Assembly (NCBI GenBank): GCA_003220265.1
Contig: QHRW01000116.1
Span: 32,609 to 96,608, forward strand
Source: Candidatus Rokuibacteriota bacterium
GTDB taxonomy: Bacteria; Methylomirabilota; Methylomirabilia; Rokubacteriales; CSP1-6
Reading direction: 5' to 3'
Length of the DNA: 64,000 nucleotides
The translations under genes were made by a program, and so were the position numbers. This document shows positions 1 through 8,661 of this stretch, in pieces. Every line of letters starts with the position of its first letter. Positions within the stretch are counted from its first letter, which is position 1. The notes beneath the pieces were generated by a model. That model was given only the letters and a program-made list of their open reading frames with translations. It had not been told where the DNA came from and made no database searches.

Positions 1-1182
1 CGGCGTCGCTAGACCCATGGCGCAGGGACAGGCGATGACCAGCACCGCGACCGCGCACGTCAGCGCGTACAGCGGCGAGGGGCCGAGCAGCCACCAGGCG
101 ATGAAGGTGAGCGCGGCGATGACCAGCACCACCGGCACGAACACCGCGGCCACGCGATCGGCCAGCCGCTGGATCGGGGCGCGTGAGCCCTGCGCCTCCT
201 CCACCAGGGTGACGATGCGCGCCAGCGTCGTCTCGCTGCCCACGCGCGTGGCGCGGAACACGAAGCTGCCGGTCCGGTTCACGGTGCCGCCGAAGACCGT
301 CGCGCCCGGCGCCTTGTCGACGGGGACGCTCTCGCCCGTCAGCATCGACTCGTCGAGCGTCGAGCCGCCCTCCACGACCACGCCGTCCACGGGCACGCGC
401 TCGCCCGGCCGGATCCGGATCAGGTCACCGACGACGACATCTGCCGTCGCCACGTCGCGCTCGACGCCCTCGCGCAGCACGCGCGCCGTGCGCGGGGCCA
501 GACCGACGAGCCGGCGGATCGCCTCCGACGTCCGCCCGCGGGCGCGTGCCTCCAGCCAGCGCCCCAGCGCGACCAGCGTGATGACGACCGCCGCCGTCTC
601 GTAGTACGTCATGGCGCCTGAGGCGTGGAACAGGTGCGGCCACAGCGTGACCGCGAGGCTGAACAGGTAGGCGGCGTTGGTGCCCAGCGACACCAGCGTG
701 GACATGCTGGCGCTGCGGTGACGGAGATCGCGCAGGAAGCCGGCGTGGAACTCGGCGCCGACCCAGAGCTGCACGGGCGTCGCCAGCACGAGCTGGAACC
801 ACGGGTTCGTCAGCCACGCCGGCGCCCAGGGAAAGATCTCCGGCATGCCGCCCATGAGCAGGGGCGCCGACAGCACGGCGCCGATCACCACCTTGCGCCG
901 GAGCTGACGCTGCTCGGCGGCGCGGGCGCGACGCTCGCGGTCGTCGGCGTCGCCGCCGCGCACCACGGGGGTGGCGCCCAGCTCGTAGCCGGCCGCGGCC
1001 ACCGCCTGCTGGAGGGCCGGCACGCTCGCGCGCGCCGGGTCAAAGGCCACCATCGCCTGCTCGGTGGCGAGGTTCACGGCCGCGCGCTCCACGCCGGGCA
1101 CGCCGGTGAGCGCGCGCTCGACCTTGCCCACGCACGCCGCGCAGTGCATGCCGCGCACCGGCAGGGTCTGCCGCTCGGCCAT
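1..1182 (-). CDS. copA: Copper-translocating P-type ATPase (CopA-like), 3' end outside window
   Basis: P1B-type ATPase that exports Cu(I) across the inner membrane. The 394 visible residues hold an N-terminal heavy-metal-associated domain with GMHCAACV (Cys14, Cys17), several membrane segments, the actuator-domain motif TGES (near residue 300), and the membrane metal site CPC at residues 385-387. The window edge cuts the gene just after CPCAMGLATP, so the phosphorylation (DKTGT) and nucleotide-binding domains lie outside. The ATG overlaps the csoR stop by one base (TGATG), so the two are one operon and the ATPase is probably under copper control. The N-terminal HMA plus CPC combination makes Cu(I) more likely than Zn/Cd. 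Confidence 0.93.
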   Translation of the reverse strand, partial: MAERQTLPVRGMHCAACVGKVERALTGVPGVERAAVNLATEQAMVAFDPARASVPALQQAVAAAGYELGATPVVRGGDADDRERRARAAEQRQLRRKVVIGAVLSAPLLMGGMPEIFPWAPAWLTNPWFQLVLATPVQLWVGAEFHAGFLRDLRHRSASMSTLVSLGTNAAYLFSLAVTLWPHLFHASGAMTYYETAAVVITLVALGRWLEARARGRTSEAIRRLVGLAPRTARVLREGVERDVATADVVVGDLIRIRPGERVPVDGVVVEGGSTLDESMLTGESVPVDKAPGATVFGGTVNRTGSFVFRATRVGSETTLARIVTLVEEAQGSRAPIQRLADRVAAVFVPVVLVIAALTFIAWWLLGPSPLYALTCAVAVLVIACPCAMGLATP

Positions 1183-1403
1183 CACTTGCCCCCGAAGCGG
1201 GCGAACACGTCCAGCAGCTCCTCGATCTTCTGCTGGCGCTCGGACTTGGATCCGGAGTCGAGCGCGCCCTGCACGGCGGAGATCTGCAGGAGGATGTCCA
1301 CGCAGTACGCGTCGTTGTCGATCATCCGCTGCAGGCCCTGCACCTGGCCCTCGATACGGCGCAGCCGGCCGAGCGCCTTGGCGCGCGTGTCCTCGTTGAG
1401 CAC
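1182..1403 (-). CDS. csoR: CsoR/FrmR-family repressor, short form lacking two metal ligands
   Basis: DUF156 helical repressor, 73 aa with a GTG start, upstream of and overlapping copA. The N-terminal half is typical (RLRRIEGQVQGLQRMI, then YCVDILLQISAVQGALD, with the first Cu-ligand Cys). Family members run about 85-95 aa and continue after ALD with a helix carrying His-x3-Cys, the other two Cu(I) ligands. Here the protein jumps from ALD straight to a charged tail (SGSKSERQQK...FARFGGK) that resembles the C-terminal tail of longer homologues. About 20 residues appear to be missing in frame, and the protein has no His. A perfect palindrome of CsoR-operator type lies 7 bases before the start codon. 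Family is sure; metal sensing is doubtful. Confidence 0.85.
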   Translation of the reverse strand: MLNEDTRAKALGRLRRIEGQVQGLQRMIDNDAYCVDILLQISAVQGALDSGSKSERQQKIEELLDVFARFGGK

Positions 1404-1409
1404 GGGCTA

Positions 1410-1424
1410 TACCCCCTGGGGGTA
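1410..1424 (-). promoter_or_regulatory. CsoR-type operator palindrome
   Basis: TACCCCCTGGGGGTA is a perfect 7-bp inverted repeat around one central T, the pattern of known CsoR operators (A/T-flanked C-tract/G-tract). It ends only 7 bases before the csoR GTG start, so a bound repressor would cover the core promoter or the start of transcription of csoR-copA. Confidence 0.8.
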
Positions 1425-1448
1425 GTATCGGCCCGCGGCCCCGGGCTG

Positions 1449-2357
1449 TCAACGCCGCAAGCGCAGGGCTCCGGGGCGGACCGTGAAGGTGACCGGCGTG
1501 GCGGGCGCGATCTCGCCGTCGACGTGGACGGGCAGCGGACTGGCGGGCCGGATCGTCACGCGCCGGGCCGCGCGCGCCCGCACCTTGGGATTGGCCAGGT
1601 GGCGGCCGCGGTACACCGTGGGCAGCCAGCGCAGCAGCTCGAGCCGACCGAGGTCGCCGAGCACGACGAGATCGAGGCGGCCGTCGGACGGATCGGCGGC
1701 GGGCGCGATCTTCATGCCGCCGCCGTAGTGCGCGCCGTTGGCGACGACGGCGGCGCTGAGCCGCCCCGACCACGCGCGCTCGCCGTCGGCGTCGATCTCC
1801 GCCGCGACCGTTGCGTGCGCCGAGAGCGTGGCGACGATGGACAGGAGATAGGGCAGCGTGCCGCGGCCACGGCGGGAGGCGGCGCGCACGGCGACGGCGG
1901 CATCGAAGCCGGCGCCGGCCGCGCTGACGACCCAGCGCTGCACGCCGCCCGGCCACTCGGCGCGCACGAGGTCCACGCTGACGTCGGCGCCCTCCACGAG
2001 CCGGCGCGCGGCGGCGCGCGGATCCGCGGCGAGGCCGAAGTTGCGGGCGGCGTCGCGGCCGCGACCGGTGAGGATCGCGCCGACCGACGGCCGCGGGCGG
2101 TCATCGGCGACGGCGCCGTTCACGACCTCGTTGAGGGTGCCGTCGCCACCGACGGCCACGACGAGGCCGAGACCGCGGTCGGCCGCGGCGCGGGCGAGAT
2201 CGGTCGCGCTCCCCGGCCCCGTCGTCGGCGCCCACTCGAAGACCAGGCCCAGGCGGCGCAGATCGTCCCGGAGATCACGCCAGAGCCGCTCGGTCCGCCC
2301 ACCGCCCGCGGCGGGATTCACGATGACCAAGCAGAGGGGCCGCGGCATGGCCCCCAT
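1449..2357 (-). CDS. Diacylglycerol kinase family lipid kinase (YegS/DgkB/LCB5-like)
   Basis: Lipid kinase of the DAGK catalytic superfamily, 302 aa, which phosphorylates a lipid hydroxyl with ATP. Visible motifs are the N-terminal NPAAGGG (residues 14-20) and the nucleotide-binding VGGDGTLNEVVNG (GGDGT at about 70-74), followed by the beta-sandwich C-terminal domain (NGAHYGGGMKIAPAADPSDG, then DLVVLG) typical of YegS/DgkB. The substrate cannot be read from sequence: diacylglycerol, phosphatidylglycerol or a sphingoid base are possible. The start may be Met1 or Met4. The neighbouring 2361-2711 gene ends 3 bases upstream, so they are probably co-transcribed. Confidence 0.85.
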   Translation of the reverse strand: MGAMPRPLCLVIVNPAAGGGRTERLWRDLRDDLRRLGLVFEWAPTTGPGSATDLARAAADRGLGLVVAVGGDGTLNEVVNGAVADDRPRPSVGAILTGRGRDAARNFGLAADPRAAARRLVEGADVSVDLVRAEWPGGVQRWVVSAAGAGFDAAVAVRAASRRGRGTLPYLLSIVATLSAHATVAAEIDADGERAWSGRLSAAVVANGAHYGGGMKIAPAADPSDGRLDLVVLGDLGRLELLRWLPTVYRGRHLANPKVRARAARRVTIRPASPLPVHVDGEIAPATPVTFTVRPGALRLRR

Positions 2358-2360
2358 CGG

Positions 2361-2711
2361 TCAATCGAACAGCGACGGCTGGGTGGCGCCGGGCGGCGGC
2401 GCGACCCGGCGCTTGGCTTTCTTGCCGGCGCGCTTGGGCCGGGACGCGGCCGGCGGGGCCGGACGCGGCAGCTTCCATCCCTTCTGGTGGGCGATGCGGT
2501 CGCCCTGCTTGATCACCAGCAGATCGACGAGACGCGCGAGCGGATTGCGCAGGAGGCCGAGATAGCGCTCCCAGTATTTCGGCGAGTGCGCGAGCGTGCG
2601 CATCTGGTCGAGGGCCAGCGCGAGCGCAGCGCGGTCCCCCTTGCGCGAGGCCAGGCGCAGGTCGAGGAGGACCTTGCGGCCGCTGACGCGCGAGGGAGAC
2701 GTACGAGCCAT
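2361..2711 (-). CDS. Small basic protein with a C-terminal clamp-binding-like motif
   Basis: A 116-aa protein that I do not recognise. The N-terminal two thirds is helical and charged (KVLLDLRLASRKGDRAALAL, WERYLGLLRNPLARL); the last third is a low-complexity Pro/Ala/Lys tail. It ends in QPSLFD, which matches the pentapeptide used to bind the bacterial sliding clamp (QxxLF class) and sits exactly at the C-terminus, where such motifs usually lie. It is divergent from the M48 protease with only 24 bp between start codons, sharing a symmetric -10 element. Coding status is supported by the tight fit with the downstream lipid kinase. Confidence 0.6.
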   Translation of the reverse strand: MARTSPSRVSGRKVLLDLRLASRKGDRAALALALDQMRTLAHSPKYWERYLGLLRNPLARLVDLLVIKQGDRIAHQKGWKLPRPAPPAASRPKRAGKKAKRRVAPPPGATQPSLFD

Positions 2712-2720
2712 GGTCTGGGG

Positions 2721-2730
2721 ATGCTAGCAT
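2721..2730. promoter_or_regulatory. Palindromic -10 element shared by divergent genes
   Basis: ATGCTAGCAT is a perfect 10-bp palindrome midway between the divergent starts at 2711 (-) and 2736 (+). It presents the -10-like hexamer TAGCAT on each strand, 9 bases before the minus-strand ATG and 5 bases before the plus-strand ATG. That spacing suggests leaderless transcripts in both directions from one symmetric site. No clear -35 was seen. Confidence 0.4.
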
Positions 2731-2735
2731 CGTTT

Positions 2736-4202
2736 ATGGGCTCGCGGCCGCCCTCGCTCGCCGGACGCGCGATCCTCGCGCTGCTGCTCATGGTCGGCTT
2801 CTACCTGCTCGCGCTCGGTATCGCGCTGCTCCTGCTCTCGCTGCCGTACGCCGAGATCACGTACGCGAATCGCCTGGATCGGCTCGGCCTCTTCGGCATC
2901 ATCGGCGGGCTGCTCATCCTCTGGGGCATCGTGCCGCGCCCGGACGCGTTCGAGCCGCCGGGCCCGCTGCTGGCGCGCGAGGGCCAGCGGCGGCTCTTCG
3001 GCGTCATCGAGGACATCGCCGTCGGCACGCAGCAGGCCATGCCGACGGAGGTCTACCTCGTCGCCGACGTCAACGCGTTCGTGACGACGCGCGGCGGCTT
3101 CATGGGGTTCGGCAGCCGGCGGGTCATGGGCCTGGGCCTGCCGCTGCTGCAAACGCTCGGCGTCCGGGAGCTGCGCGCCGTCCTCGCCCACGAGTTCGGC
3201 CACTACCACGGTGGCGACACGAAGCTCGGCCCCTGGATCTACAAGACGCGCGCCGCCATCGGCCGGACGCTGCAGGGGCTCGCCGGATACAGCGCGATGC
3301 TGCAGAAGCCCTTCGTGTGGTACGGCAACATGTTCCTGCGCATCTCGCATGCGATCTCGCGCCGGCAGGAGCTGACCGCCGATCAGCTCGCCGCGCAGCT
3401 CTACGGCGCGGCGCCGCTCACGAACGCGCTGGCGAAGATCCGCCGCGCGGCGATGGCGTTTCCCGCCTACTGGTCCACCGAGGTCTCGCCGGTGCTGGGC
3501 TCCGGTTTCCGCCCGCCGGTGGCCGCGGGCTTTTCACGCTTCCTCGCCGCCGACCGGATCGCCGCCGCCGTGGACGAGCAAGCCAGGCGGCCGGAGGAGG
3601 CGGACCCCTACGACACGCATCCGCCGCTGCACGAGCGCGTGGCGGCGCTGAGCGGGCTGCCGCCCGGGGCCGCCGTGGACGAGCAGCGCGCCATCGAGCT
3701 GCTGGAGGACGTCGACGCGCTGGAACAGCAGCTCCTGGCGCCGATCCTCAGCGAGCGGCCGCTGCCGGTGATCGGCTGGGACGACGTCGGGCGGGACGTC
3801 TACGTCCCGAACTGGCGCAGCGTCAACGAGCGCCACGCCTCGCTGCTCGCCGATGTGACCCTGGGCGCCCTGCTCGAGCGGACGCCCGAGCTGGTCCGGC
3901 GGCTCGTCGAGTCGCTACCGGCGGAGGAGCTCGAGCCGCGCACGCCCGAGCAGCAAGTGGGCTACGGACGCTGGGCGCTGGGCGCGGCGCTGGCCGGCGC
4001 GCTGGCCGGACGCGGATGGCGCGTGCGGGCGCTGCCGGGCGAGCCGATCGTGCTCGAAGGCGAGGGCGGCGCGCTCGATCCCTTCCAGGTCGTCGACGAT
4101 CTCGCGCTCGGCAAGATCGACCAGGTGACCTGGCGGGCGCGCTGCGCGGCGCTCGGCCTGGCCGACATGGCGCTGGGCGGTCAGCGCACGCGCACCTCGT
4201 AG
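2736..4202 (+). CDS. M48-family integral-membrane zinc metalloprotease
   Basis: 488-aa peptidase of the HtpX/Ste24 class, probably acting in membrane-protein quality control. Two hydrophobic segments lie at about residues 11-36 and 51-65. The zinc motif HEFGH is at 152-156 (AVLAHEFGHYHGGD) and the third ligand is probably the Glu in SRRQELTAD. A long C-terminal domain follows the catalytic part, with a DTHPPLHERVAAL segment typical of this subgroup. ATG 2736 is preferred because it follows the TAGCAT element; an in-frame ATG at 2721 would add five residues. The 3' end overlaps the convergent rng gene by 22 bp. Confidence 0.88.
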   Translation: MGSRPPSLAGRAILALLLMVGFYLLALGIALLLLSLPYAEITYANRLDRLGLFGIIGGLLILWGIVPRPDAFEPPGPLLAREGQRRLFGVIEDIAVGTQQAMPTEVYLVADVNAFVTTRGGFMGFGSRRVMGLGLPLLQTLGVRELRAVLAHEFGHYHGGDTKLGPWIYKTRAAIGRTLQGLAGYSAMLQKPFVWYGNMFLRISHAISRRQELTADQLAAQLYGAAPLTNALAKIRRAAMAFPAYWSTEVSPVLGSGFRPPVAAGFSRFLAADRIAAAVDEQARRPEEADPYDTHPPLHERVAALSGLPPGAAVDEQRAIELLEDVDALEQQLLAPILSERPLPVIGWDDVGRDVYVPNWRSVNERHASLLADVTLGALLERTPELVRRLVESLPAEELEPRTPEQQVGYGRWALGAALAGALAGRGWRVRALPGEPIVLEGEGGALDPFQVVDDLALGKIDQVTWRARCAALGLADMALGGQRTRTS

Positions 4203-5722
4203 TCCTCGCGCTGGCCCGCGCCGCCGCCCGCCTGCACGGTGATCTTCACCTGGAGAGCGGCTTCCAGGCGCTCGAGGTCGGCGCGCCCCTCGCGCTCGAT
4301 CCAGGCGGCGACGTCGGGATGGATGCGGGCCACGATCTCCCGGCCCTCGCCGGGCGGCGCCTCGGCGGCCGCCTTGGCCTGGATCGCCCGGTAGACCTCG
4401 ATGGCCAGCGTCTCGTCCGACTTCACGACGCCGGTGCCGCGGCAGACGGCGCAGTGCTGGGTGAGCAGGGCGCGCAGGTCCTGGCGGACGCGCTTGCGCG
4501 TCATCTCCACCAGGCCCAGCTCGGAGATCGGCATCACGTTGTTGCGGGCCTTGTCCACGGCCAGCGCGCGCTTGAGGGCCTTCTCGACCTGCTCGCGGTG
4601 CTCGAGGACTTCCATGTCGATGAAGTCGATGATGATGATGCCGCCGAGGTCGCGCAGCCGGATCTGGCGCACGACCTCGTTGACGGATTCTAGATTTATC
4701 TTGAGCACCGTCTGCTCGAAGTCGCGCTTGCCGACGTACTTGCCGGTGTTGACGTCGATGGAGACCAGCGCCTCGGTGTGATCGATGACGATGTAGCCGC
4801 CCGACTTCAGCCACACCCGCCGCCGCAGCGCCTTGTCGATGTCCTTCTCGATGCCGAGGGCGTCGAAGATGGGCGCGCGCTCCGTGTAGAGCCGGACCCG
4901 CTCCTCCAGCGAGGGCACCAGGGCCCGCACGTAGCCCAGGCACTTCTCGTAGGCGGCGCGGTCGTCCACGACGAACTCGTCCACCTCGGGCGAGAAGAGG
5001 TCGCGCACCACGCGGAACGTGAGGTCCATCTCCTCGTGCAGCACGGACGGCGCGGCGGCCTGCTCGAAGCGCGTCTGGGTCTGCGACCACAGGCGCGAGA
5101 GGAACTCCACGTCGTGGGCGAACTCCGCCTCGCCCTTGCCCTCGGCGTTCGTCCTCAAGATGAAGCCGCCGGGCGGCAGCGGCAGGCTGCGCAGCGCCGC
5201 GCGCAGCCGCTCGCGTTCGCGGTCGTCGCGGATGCGGCGGGAGACGCCGATGTGGCGGGCCTGCGGCATGTAGACGACGTAGCGGCCGGGCAGCGAGATG
5301 AACGACGTGATGCGGGCGCCCTTGGTGCCGAGCGATTCCTTGGAGACCTGCACGAGCACCTGCTGGTTGCGGCTCAGCATGTCTTCGATGGGCCCGGTGG
5401 CCTCGCGCTTGGGCTCCTCGTCGCCGTCGAGGTCGGCGTCGGCGTCCTCCTCGCCGGCCACCTCGGCCAGCACGTCACGGCCGGCCTCGCCGAGATTCGC
5501 GGTGTAGTCGCCGGCGTAGAGGAACGCGTCCTTGGCGAGGCCGATGTCGACGAACGCCGCCTGCATGCCGGGCAGGACGTTCGTCACCGTGCCCTTGTAG
5601 ACGTTGCCGACGATCGAGCGGTGCCGGTGACGCTCGAGATAGAGCTCGGTGAGGAGGTTACCTTCCTGGACGGCGACGCGCGTTTCGAGCAGGCCGACGT
5701 TGACGACGATCCGTTTGCTCAC
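4181..5722 (-). CDS. rng: Ribonuclease G (Rne/Rng family)
   Basis: Endoribonuclease that matures 16S rRNA 5' ends and takes part in mRNA decay; 513 aa, the size of RNase G rather than RNase E (no long scaffold tail). An N-terminal S1 RNA-binding segment (GNVYKGTVTNVLPGMQAAFV) carries an acidic insert near residues 90-110. The catalytic RNase H-like/DNase I-like domain includes VSIDVNTGKYVG and GGIIIIDFIDM, and the Zn-link CxxC is in QHCAVCRGTG. It starts with GTG (GAGGTG upstream) 9 bp after rodA. rng at the end of an mre gene set is a widely conserved arrangement. Confidence 0.95.
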   Translation of the reverse strand: MSKRIVVNVGLLETRVAVQEGNLLTELYLERHRHRSIVGNVYKGTVTNVLPGMQAAFVDIGLAKDAFLYAGDYTANLGEAGRDVLAEVAGEEDADADLDGDEEPKREATGPIEDMLSRNQQVLVQVSKESLGTKGARITSFISLPGRYVVYMPQARHIGVSRRIRDDRERERLRAALRSLPLPPGGFILRTNAEGKGEAEFAHDVEFLSRLWSQTQTRFEQAAAPSVLHEEMDLTFRVVRDLFSPEVDEFVVDDRAAYEKCLGYVRALVPSLEERVRLYTERAPIFDALGIEKDIDKALRRRVWLKSGGYIVIDHTEALVSIDVNTGKYVGKRDFEQTVLKINLESVNEVVRQIRLRDLGGIIIIDFIDMEVLEHREQVEKALKRALAVDKARNNVMPISELGLVEMTRKRVRQDLRALLTQHCAVCRGTGVVKSDETLAIEVYRAIQAKAAAEAPPGEGREIVARIHPDVAAWIEREGRADLERLEAALQVKITVQAGGGAGQREDYEVRVR

Positions 5723-5731
5723 GGCAGCACC

Positions 5732-6823
5732 TCATTGGAACTGCCGCATCCTTACCGAGAGCAGAAGTCCGAGGGCCATCATGGAGACCACCATCGACGA
5801 GCCGCCATAGCTCATGAAGGGCAGCGGGATCCCGACGACCGGGATCAACCCCGTCACCATTCCCACGTTCACGAGCACCTGGGTCGACACCAGCGCGGTG
5901 ACGCCCAGGGCGACCAGTCGGCCCACCGGCTCGCGCGTCGAGGCCGCGATGTCGAAGCCACGAAGCAGGAGCAGCGCATAGCAGGTGAGCAACACCAGGC
6001 AGCCGACGAAACCCCACGTCTCGGCGAATACGGCGAAGATGAAATCGGTGTGGCGCTCCGGGAGGAAGGCCAGCCGGCTCTGCGTGGCGCCGGCCACCCC
6101 CTTGCCCAGGAGCTGTCCCGAGCCTATCGCGATCTTGGCCTGGATCACGTTGTACGCGCGCCCGAGCGGGTCACGCAGCGGATCCAGGAACACGAGAATC
6201 CGGTCCCGTTGATAGTCCTTCAGCGCGATCCACGCCAGGGGCGCCGCCGCGAGTCCCATGAGGACGAGTCCTCCCAGGATCCGCAGCCGCATCCCGGCCG
6301 CGATGAGCAGGGCGATCAGCACGGGGAACAGCAGCAGCGCGGTGCCGAGGTCGGGCTGCTTGACGATGAGCACGGCCGGCACCAGGGCCAGCGGCGCCGC
6401 CACGACGAGCACGGCCTTGCCGACGGGCTGCGCCCAGCGCGTCGACAAGAGCCAGACCACCATCAGGACGAAGCAGAGCTTGAAGAGCTCCGAGGGCTGC
6501 ACGGAGAGGGGTCCCACCAGCAGCCACCGCCGCGCGCCCGACACCGTGCGGCCGAAGACGAACAGCGTCAGCAGCACGATGAGCCCGATCAGGTAGAGCC
6601 CGGGGGCGATCCGCACGAGTCGCCGGTAGTCGATGCTGGCCACCACCAGCAGCGCGATCAGGCCGAGACCGAACCAGGCGATCTGTCGCAGCGCGACGCC
6701 GGTGCCCGCGCGCCCCACGCTCAGCGTGGCCAGCGTGGTGGCGCTGAGCGCGACGAGGCAGACGGTGGCGCCCAGCAGCGGCCAGTCGACGTTCTGAAGC
6801 AGCCGGCGATCGATCCCTACCAT
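5732..6823 (-). CDS. rodA: Peptidoglycan glycosyltransferase RodA
   Basis: SEDS-family lipid II polymerase of the elongasome, 363 aa, with about ten predicted membrane helices. Family landmarks include GARRWLLVGPLSVQPSELFK, KQPDLGTALLLFPV, the extracellular loop with the catalytic Asp region (ERHTDFIFAVFAETWGF) and the C-terminal GIPLPFMSYGGSSM signature. The ATG at 6823 follows the PBP2 stop by 11 bp. It works with PBP2 (mrdA) upstream, and the pair is placed last in the mreBCD operon before rng. Confidence 0.96.
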   Translation of the reverse strand: MVGIDRRLLQNVDWPLLGATVCLVALSATTLATLSVGRAGTGVALRQIAWFGLGLIALLVVASIDYRRLVRIAPGLYLIGLIVLLTLFVFGRTVSGARRWLLVGPLSVQPSELFKLCFVLMVVWLLSTRWAQPVGKAVLVVAAPLALVPAVLIVKQPDLGTALLLFPVLIALLIAAGMRLRILGGLVLMGLAAAPLAWIALKDYQRDRILVFLDPLRDPLGRAYNVIQAKIAIGSGQLLGKGVAGATQSRLAFLPERHTDFIFAVFAETWGFVGCLVLLTCYALLLLRGFDIAASTREPVGRLVALGVTALVSTQVLVNVGMVTGLIPVVGIPLPFMSYGGSSMVVSMMALGLLLSVRMRQFQ

Positions 6824-6834
6824 GTTGAAGGGGG

Positions 6835-8661
6835 TCAACCGCCGAAGGCGGCGAAGGCGACTTTCTCGAGGAAGATCGTGTTGAAGATCTGGCGCGCGAT
6901 GGGCGCCGCCGCGGAGCCGCCGTGGCCGCCGCGCTCGACCAGCACGATCACGACCACCTCGGGATCCTTCACCGGGGCGAAGGCGGCGAACCACGCGTGG
7001 TCCTGCCCCTTCTCCGACTTGGAGTTGGCGACGGTCTGCGCGGTGCCGGTCTTGCCGGCGATATCCAGCCCGGGGATGCGCGCGGCCACGCCGGTGCCGC
7101 CGTCGTTGACGACGGCCCACAGCGACTGGCGCAGGAATGCGAACACCATCGGCGAGAGGTCGACGTGGCCGGTCACGCTGCCGGCATCCCCCCACACCAC
7201 GCCCTTCTCGGGACGCTCGATGCGCTGCACCAGGCGCGGCTTCCACAGCACGCCGCCGTTGGCGATGGCGGCCATCATGCGCGCCACCTGCATGGGCGTC
7301 ACCAGCACCTGGCCCTGGCCGATCGACATGTTGACCGTCTCGCCGGCGTGCCAGGACATCGGCTTGCCCTTCTTGGACATCCTCGGCTGCGGGATGAGCC
7401 CGGGCTTCTCGCTGCCGAAATCCAGGCCGGTGGGCGTCCCGAGGCCGAAGGCGTGGGCCCACTTGGCCATGGCGGGCGCGCCCACCTTGAGGCCGGCGTT
7501 GTAGAAGAAGACGTCGCAGGAGTCGCGGATCCCTTTCATGAGATCCACGCTGCCGTGGCCTTCCTTCTTCCAGTCGCGGAACGTCCAGTTGCCCAGGTGG
7601 AACTCGCCCGTGCACGTCACGCGATCGCTCGGCGTCAGCGAGCCTTCCTGCAGGCCGGCCGCCGTCACCACCATCTTGAAGATCGAGCCGGGCGGGTACA
7701 TCGACTGGATCGTGCGGTTGAGCAGCGGGTGATTCGGGTCCTGCATCACGCGCAGCCACGCGTTGCGATCGATGGTGCCCGTGAAGCGGTCGATCTGGAA
7801 CGACGGCGTGGAGACCATGGCCAGCACGTCGCCGTTGCGCGGATCCATCACCACGATCGCGCCGGCCTTGCCCTCCATGGCCTTCTCGGCCACCTCCTGC
7901 ACGCGGCGGTCGATCGTCGTGATGACCTGCGCGCCGGGGTGCGGCTCGGTGGACTGCACGAGGCGGATCTGGCGGCCCATGGCGTCCACCTCGATCCGTT
8001 CGCCGCCGTCCTTGCCGCGCAGGAACTCGTCGAGCAGCCGCTCCAGGCCCGTCTGGCCCACCATGTCGCCGCGGCGGTAGCGGCCCCCCTTGAGCTGCTC
8101 GTCGCTGGCCTCGCGCACGTAGCCGAGCAGGTGCGCGGCGAAGCGGCTGTTGGGATAGGCACGCTGCGGCTCCACTTCCACGATGACGCCGGGCAGCTCG
8201 AGCTTCCACTCCTCGACCTTCGCCACGTCGTCCATGCTGAGGCCGCGACGCACGCGCACGGGCAGGATGGAATCGGGCGAGACCTTGGCCACCGCGTCCT
8301 GCAGGTCCGCGAAGGGAATCTGCAGCAGCGAGGCGAGGCGGCCGAGCGTGACGTCGCGCTGGACGGGATCGCGATCGAGCTCGCGCGGGATCAGCGAGAG
8401 CGTGAAGGCCGGCCGGTTGTCCACGAGCGGCAGGCCGTTGCGATCGAAGAGGATGCCGCGCGGCGCCGCGATGGGCCGCACGCGGATACGGTTCTTGTCG
8501 GAGGCTTCCTGGAAGCGGCCGCCCTCGAGCACCTGCAGGTACCAGAGCTGGCAGACGATGGTGAGCAGGGCCACGCTCACGATGATGGCCATCCCGAGCA
8601 CCCGCCGGCGTCCCGGATCCGGTCGCCCGGGCATCGGGCCGCCGAGGTAGCCGAGGTTCAC
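6835..8661 (-). CDS. mrdA: Penicillin-binding protein 2 (elongasome transpeptidase)
   Basis: Class B PBP that cross-links glycan made by RodA. It has an N-terminal membrane anchor, a dimerisation domain and a transpeptidase domain with the serine motif SIFK (Ser near residue 326), the second motif SCD in RDSCDVFFY, and KTG in IAGKTGTAQ. I chose the GTG start at 8661 because it makes a GTGA overlap with the mreD stop and has GGGAG 8 bases upstream, giving 608 aa. Upstream (8691) and downstream (8634) ATGs are also in frame. It is followed 11 bp later by rodA. Confidence 0.95.
   Translation of the reverse strand: MNLGYLGGPMPGRPDPGRRRVLGMAIIVSVALLTIVCQLWYLQVLEGGRFQEASDKNRIRVRPIAAPRGILFDRNGLPLVDNRPAFTLSLIPRELDRDPVQRDVTLGRLASLLQIPFADLQDAVAKVSPDSILPVRVRRGLSMDDVAKVEEWKLELPGVIVEVEPQRAYPNSRFAAHLLGYVREASDEQLKGGRYRRGDMVGQTGLERLLDEFLRGKDGGERIEVDAMGRQIRLVQSTEPHPGAQVITTIDRRVQEVAEKAMEGKAGAIVVMDPRNGDVLAMVSTPSFQIDRFTGTIDRNAWLRVMQDPNHPLLNRTIQSMYPPGSIFKMVVTAAGLQEGSLTPSDRVTCTGEFHLGNWTFRDWKKEGHGSVDLMKGIRDSCDVFFYNAGLKVGAPAMAKWAHAFGLGTPTGLDFGSEKPGLIPQPRMSKKGKPMSWHAGETVNMSIGQGQVLVTPMQVARMMAAIANGGVLWKPRLVQRIERPEKGVVWGDAGSVTGHVDLSPMVFAFLRQSLWAVVNDGGTGVAARIPGLDIAGKTGTAQTVANSKSEKGQDHAWFAAFAPVKDPEVVVIVLVERGGHGGSAAAPIARQIFNTIFLEKVAFAAFGG

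Noticed and set aside
17..604. Plus-strand frame at the window start
   Set aside because: Antisense to the copper ATPase, whose minus-strand motifs (HMA, TGES, CPC) are unambiguous.
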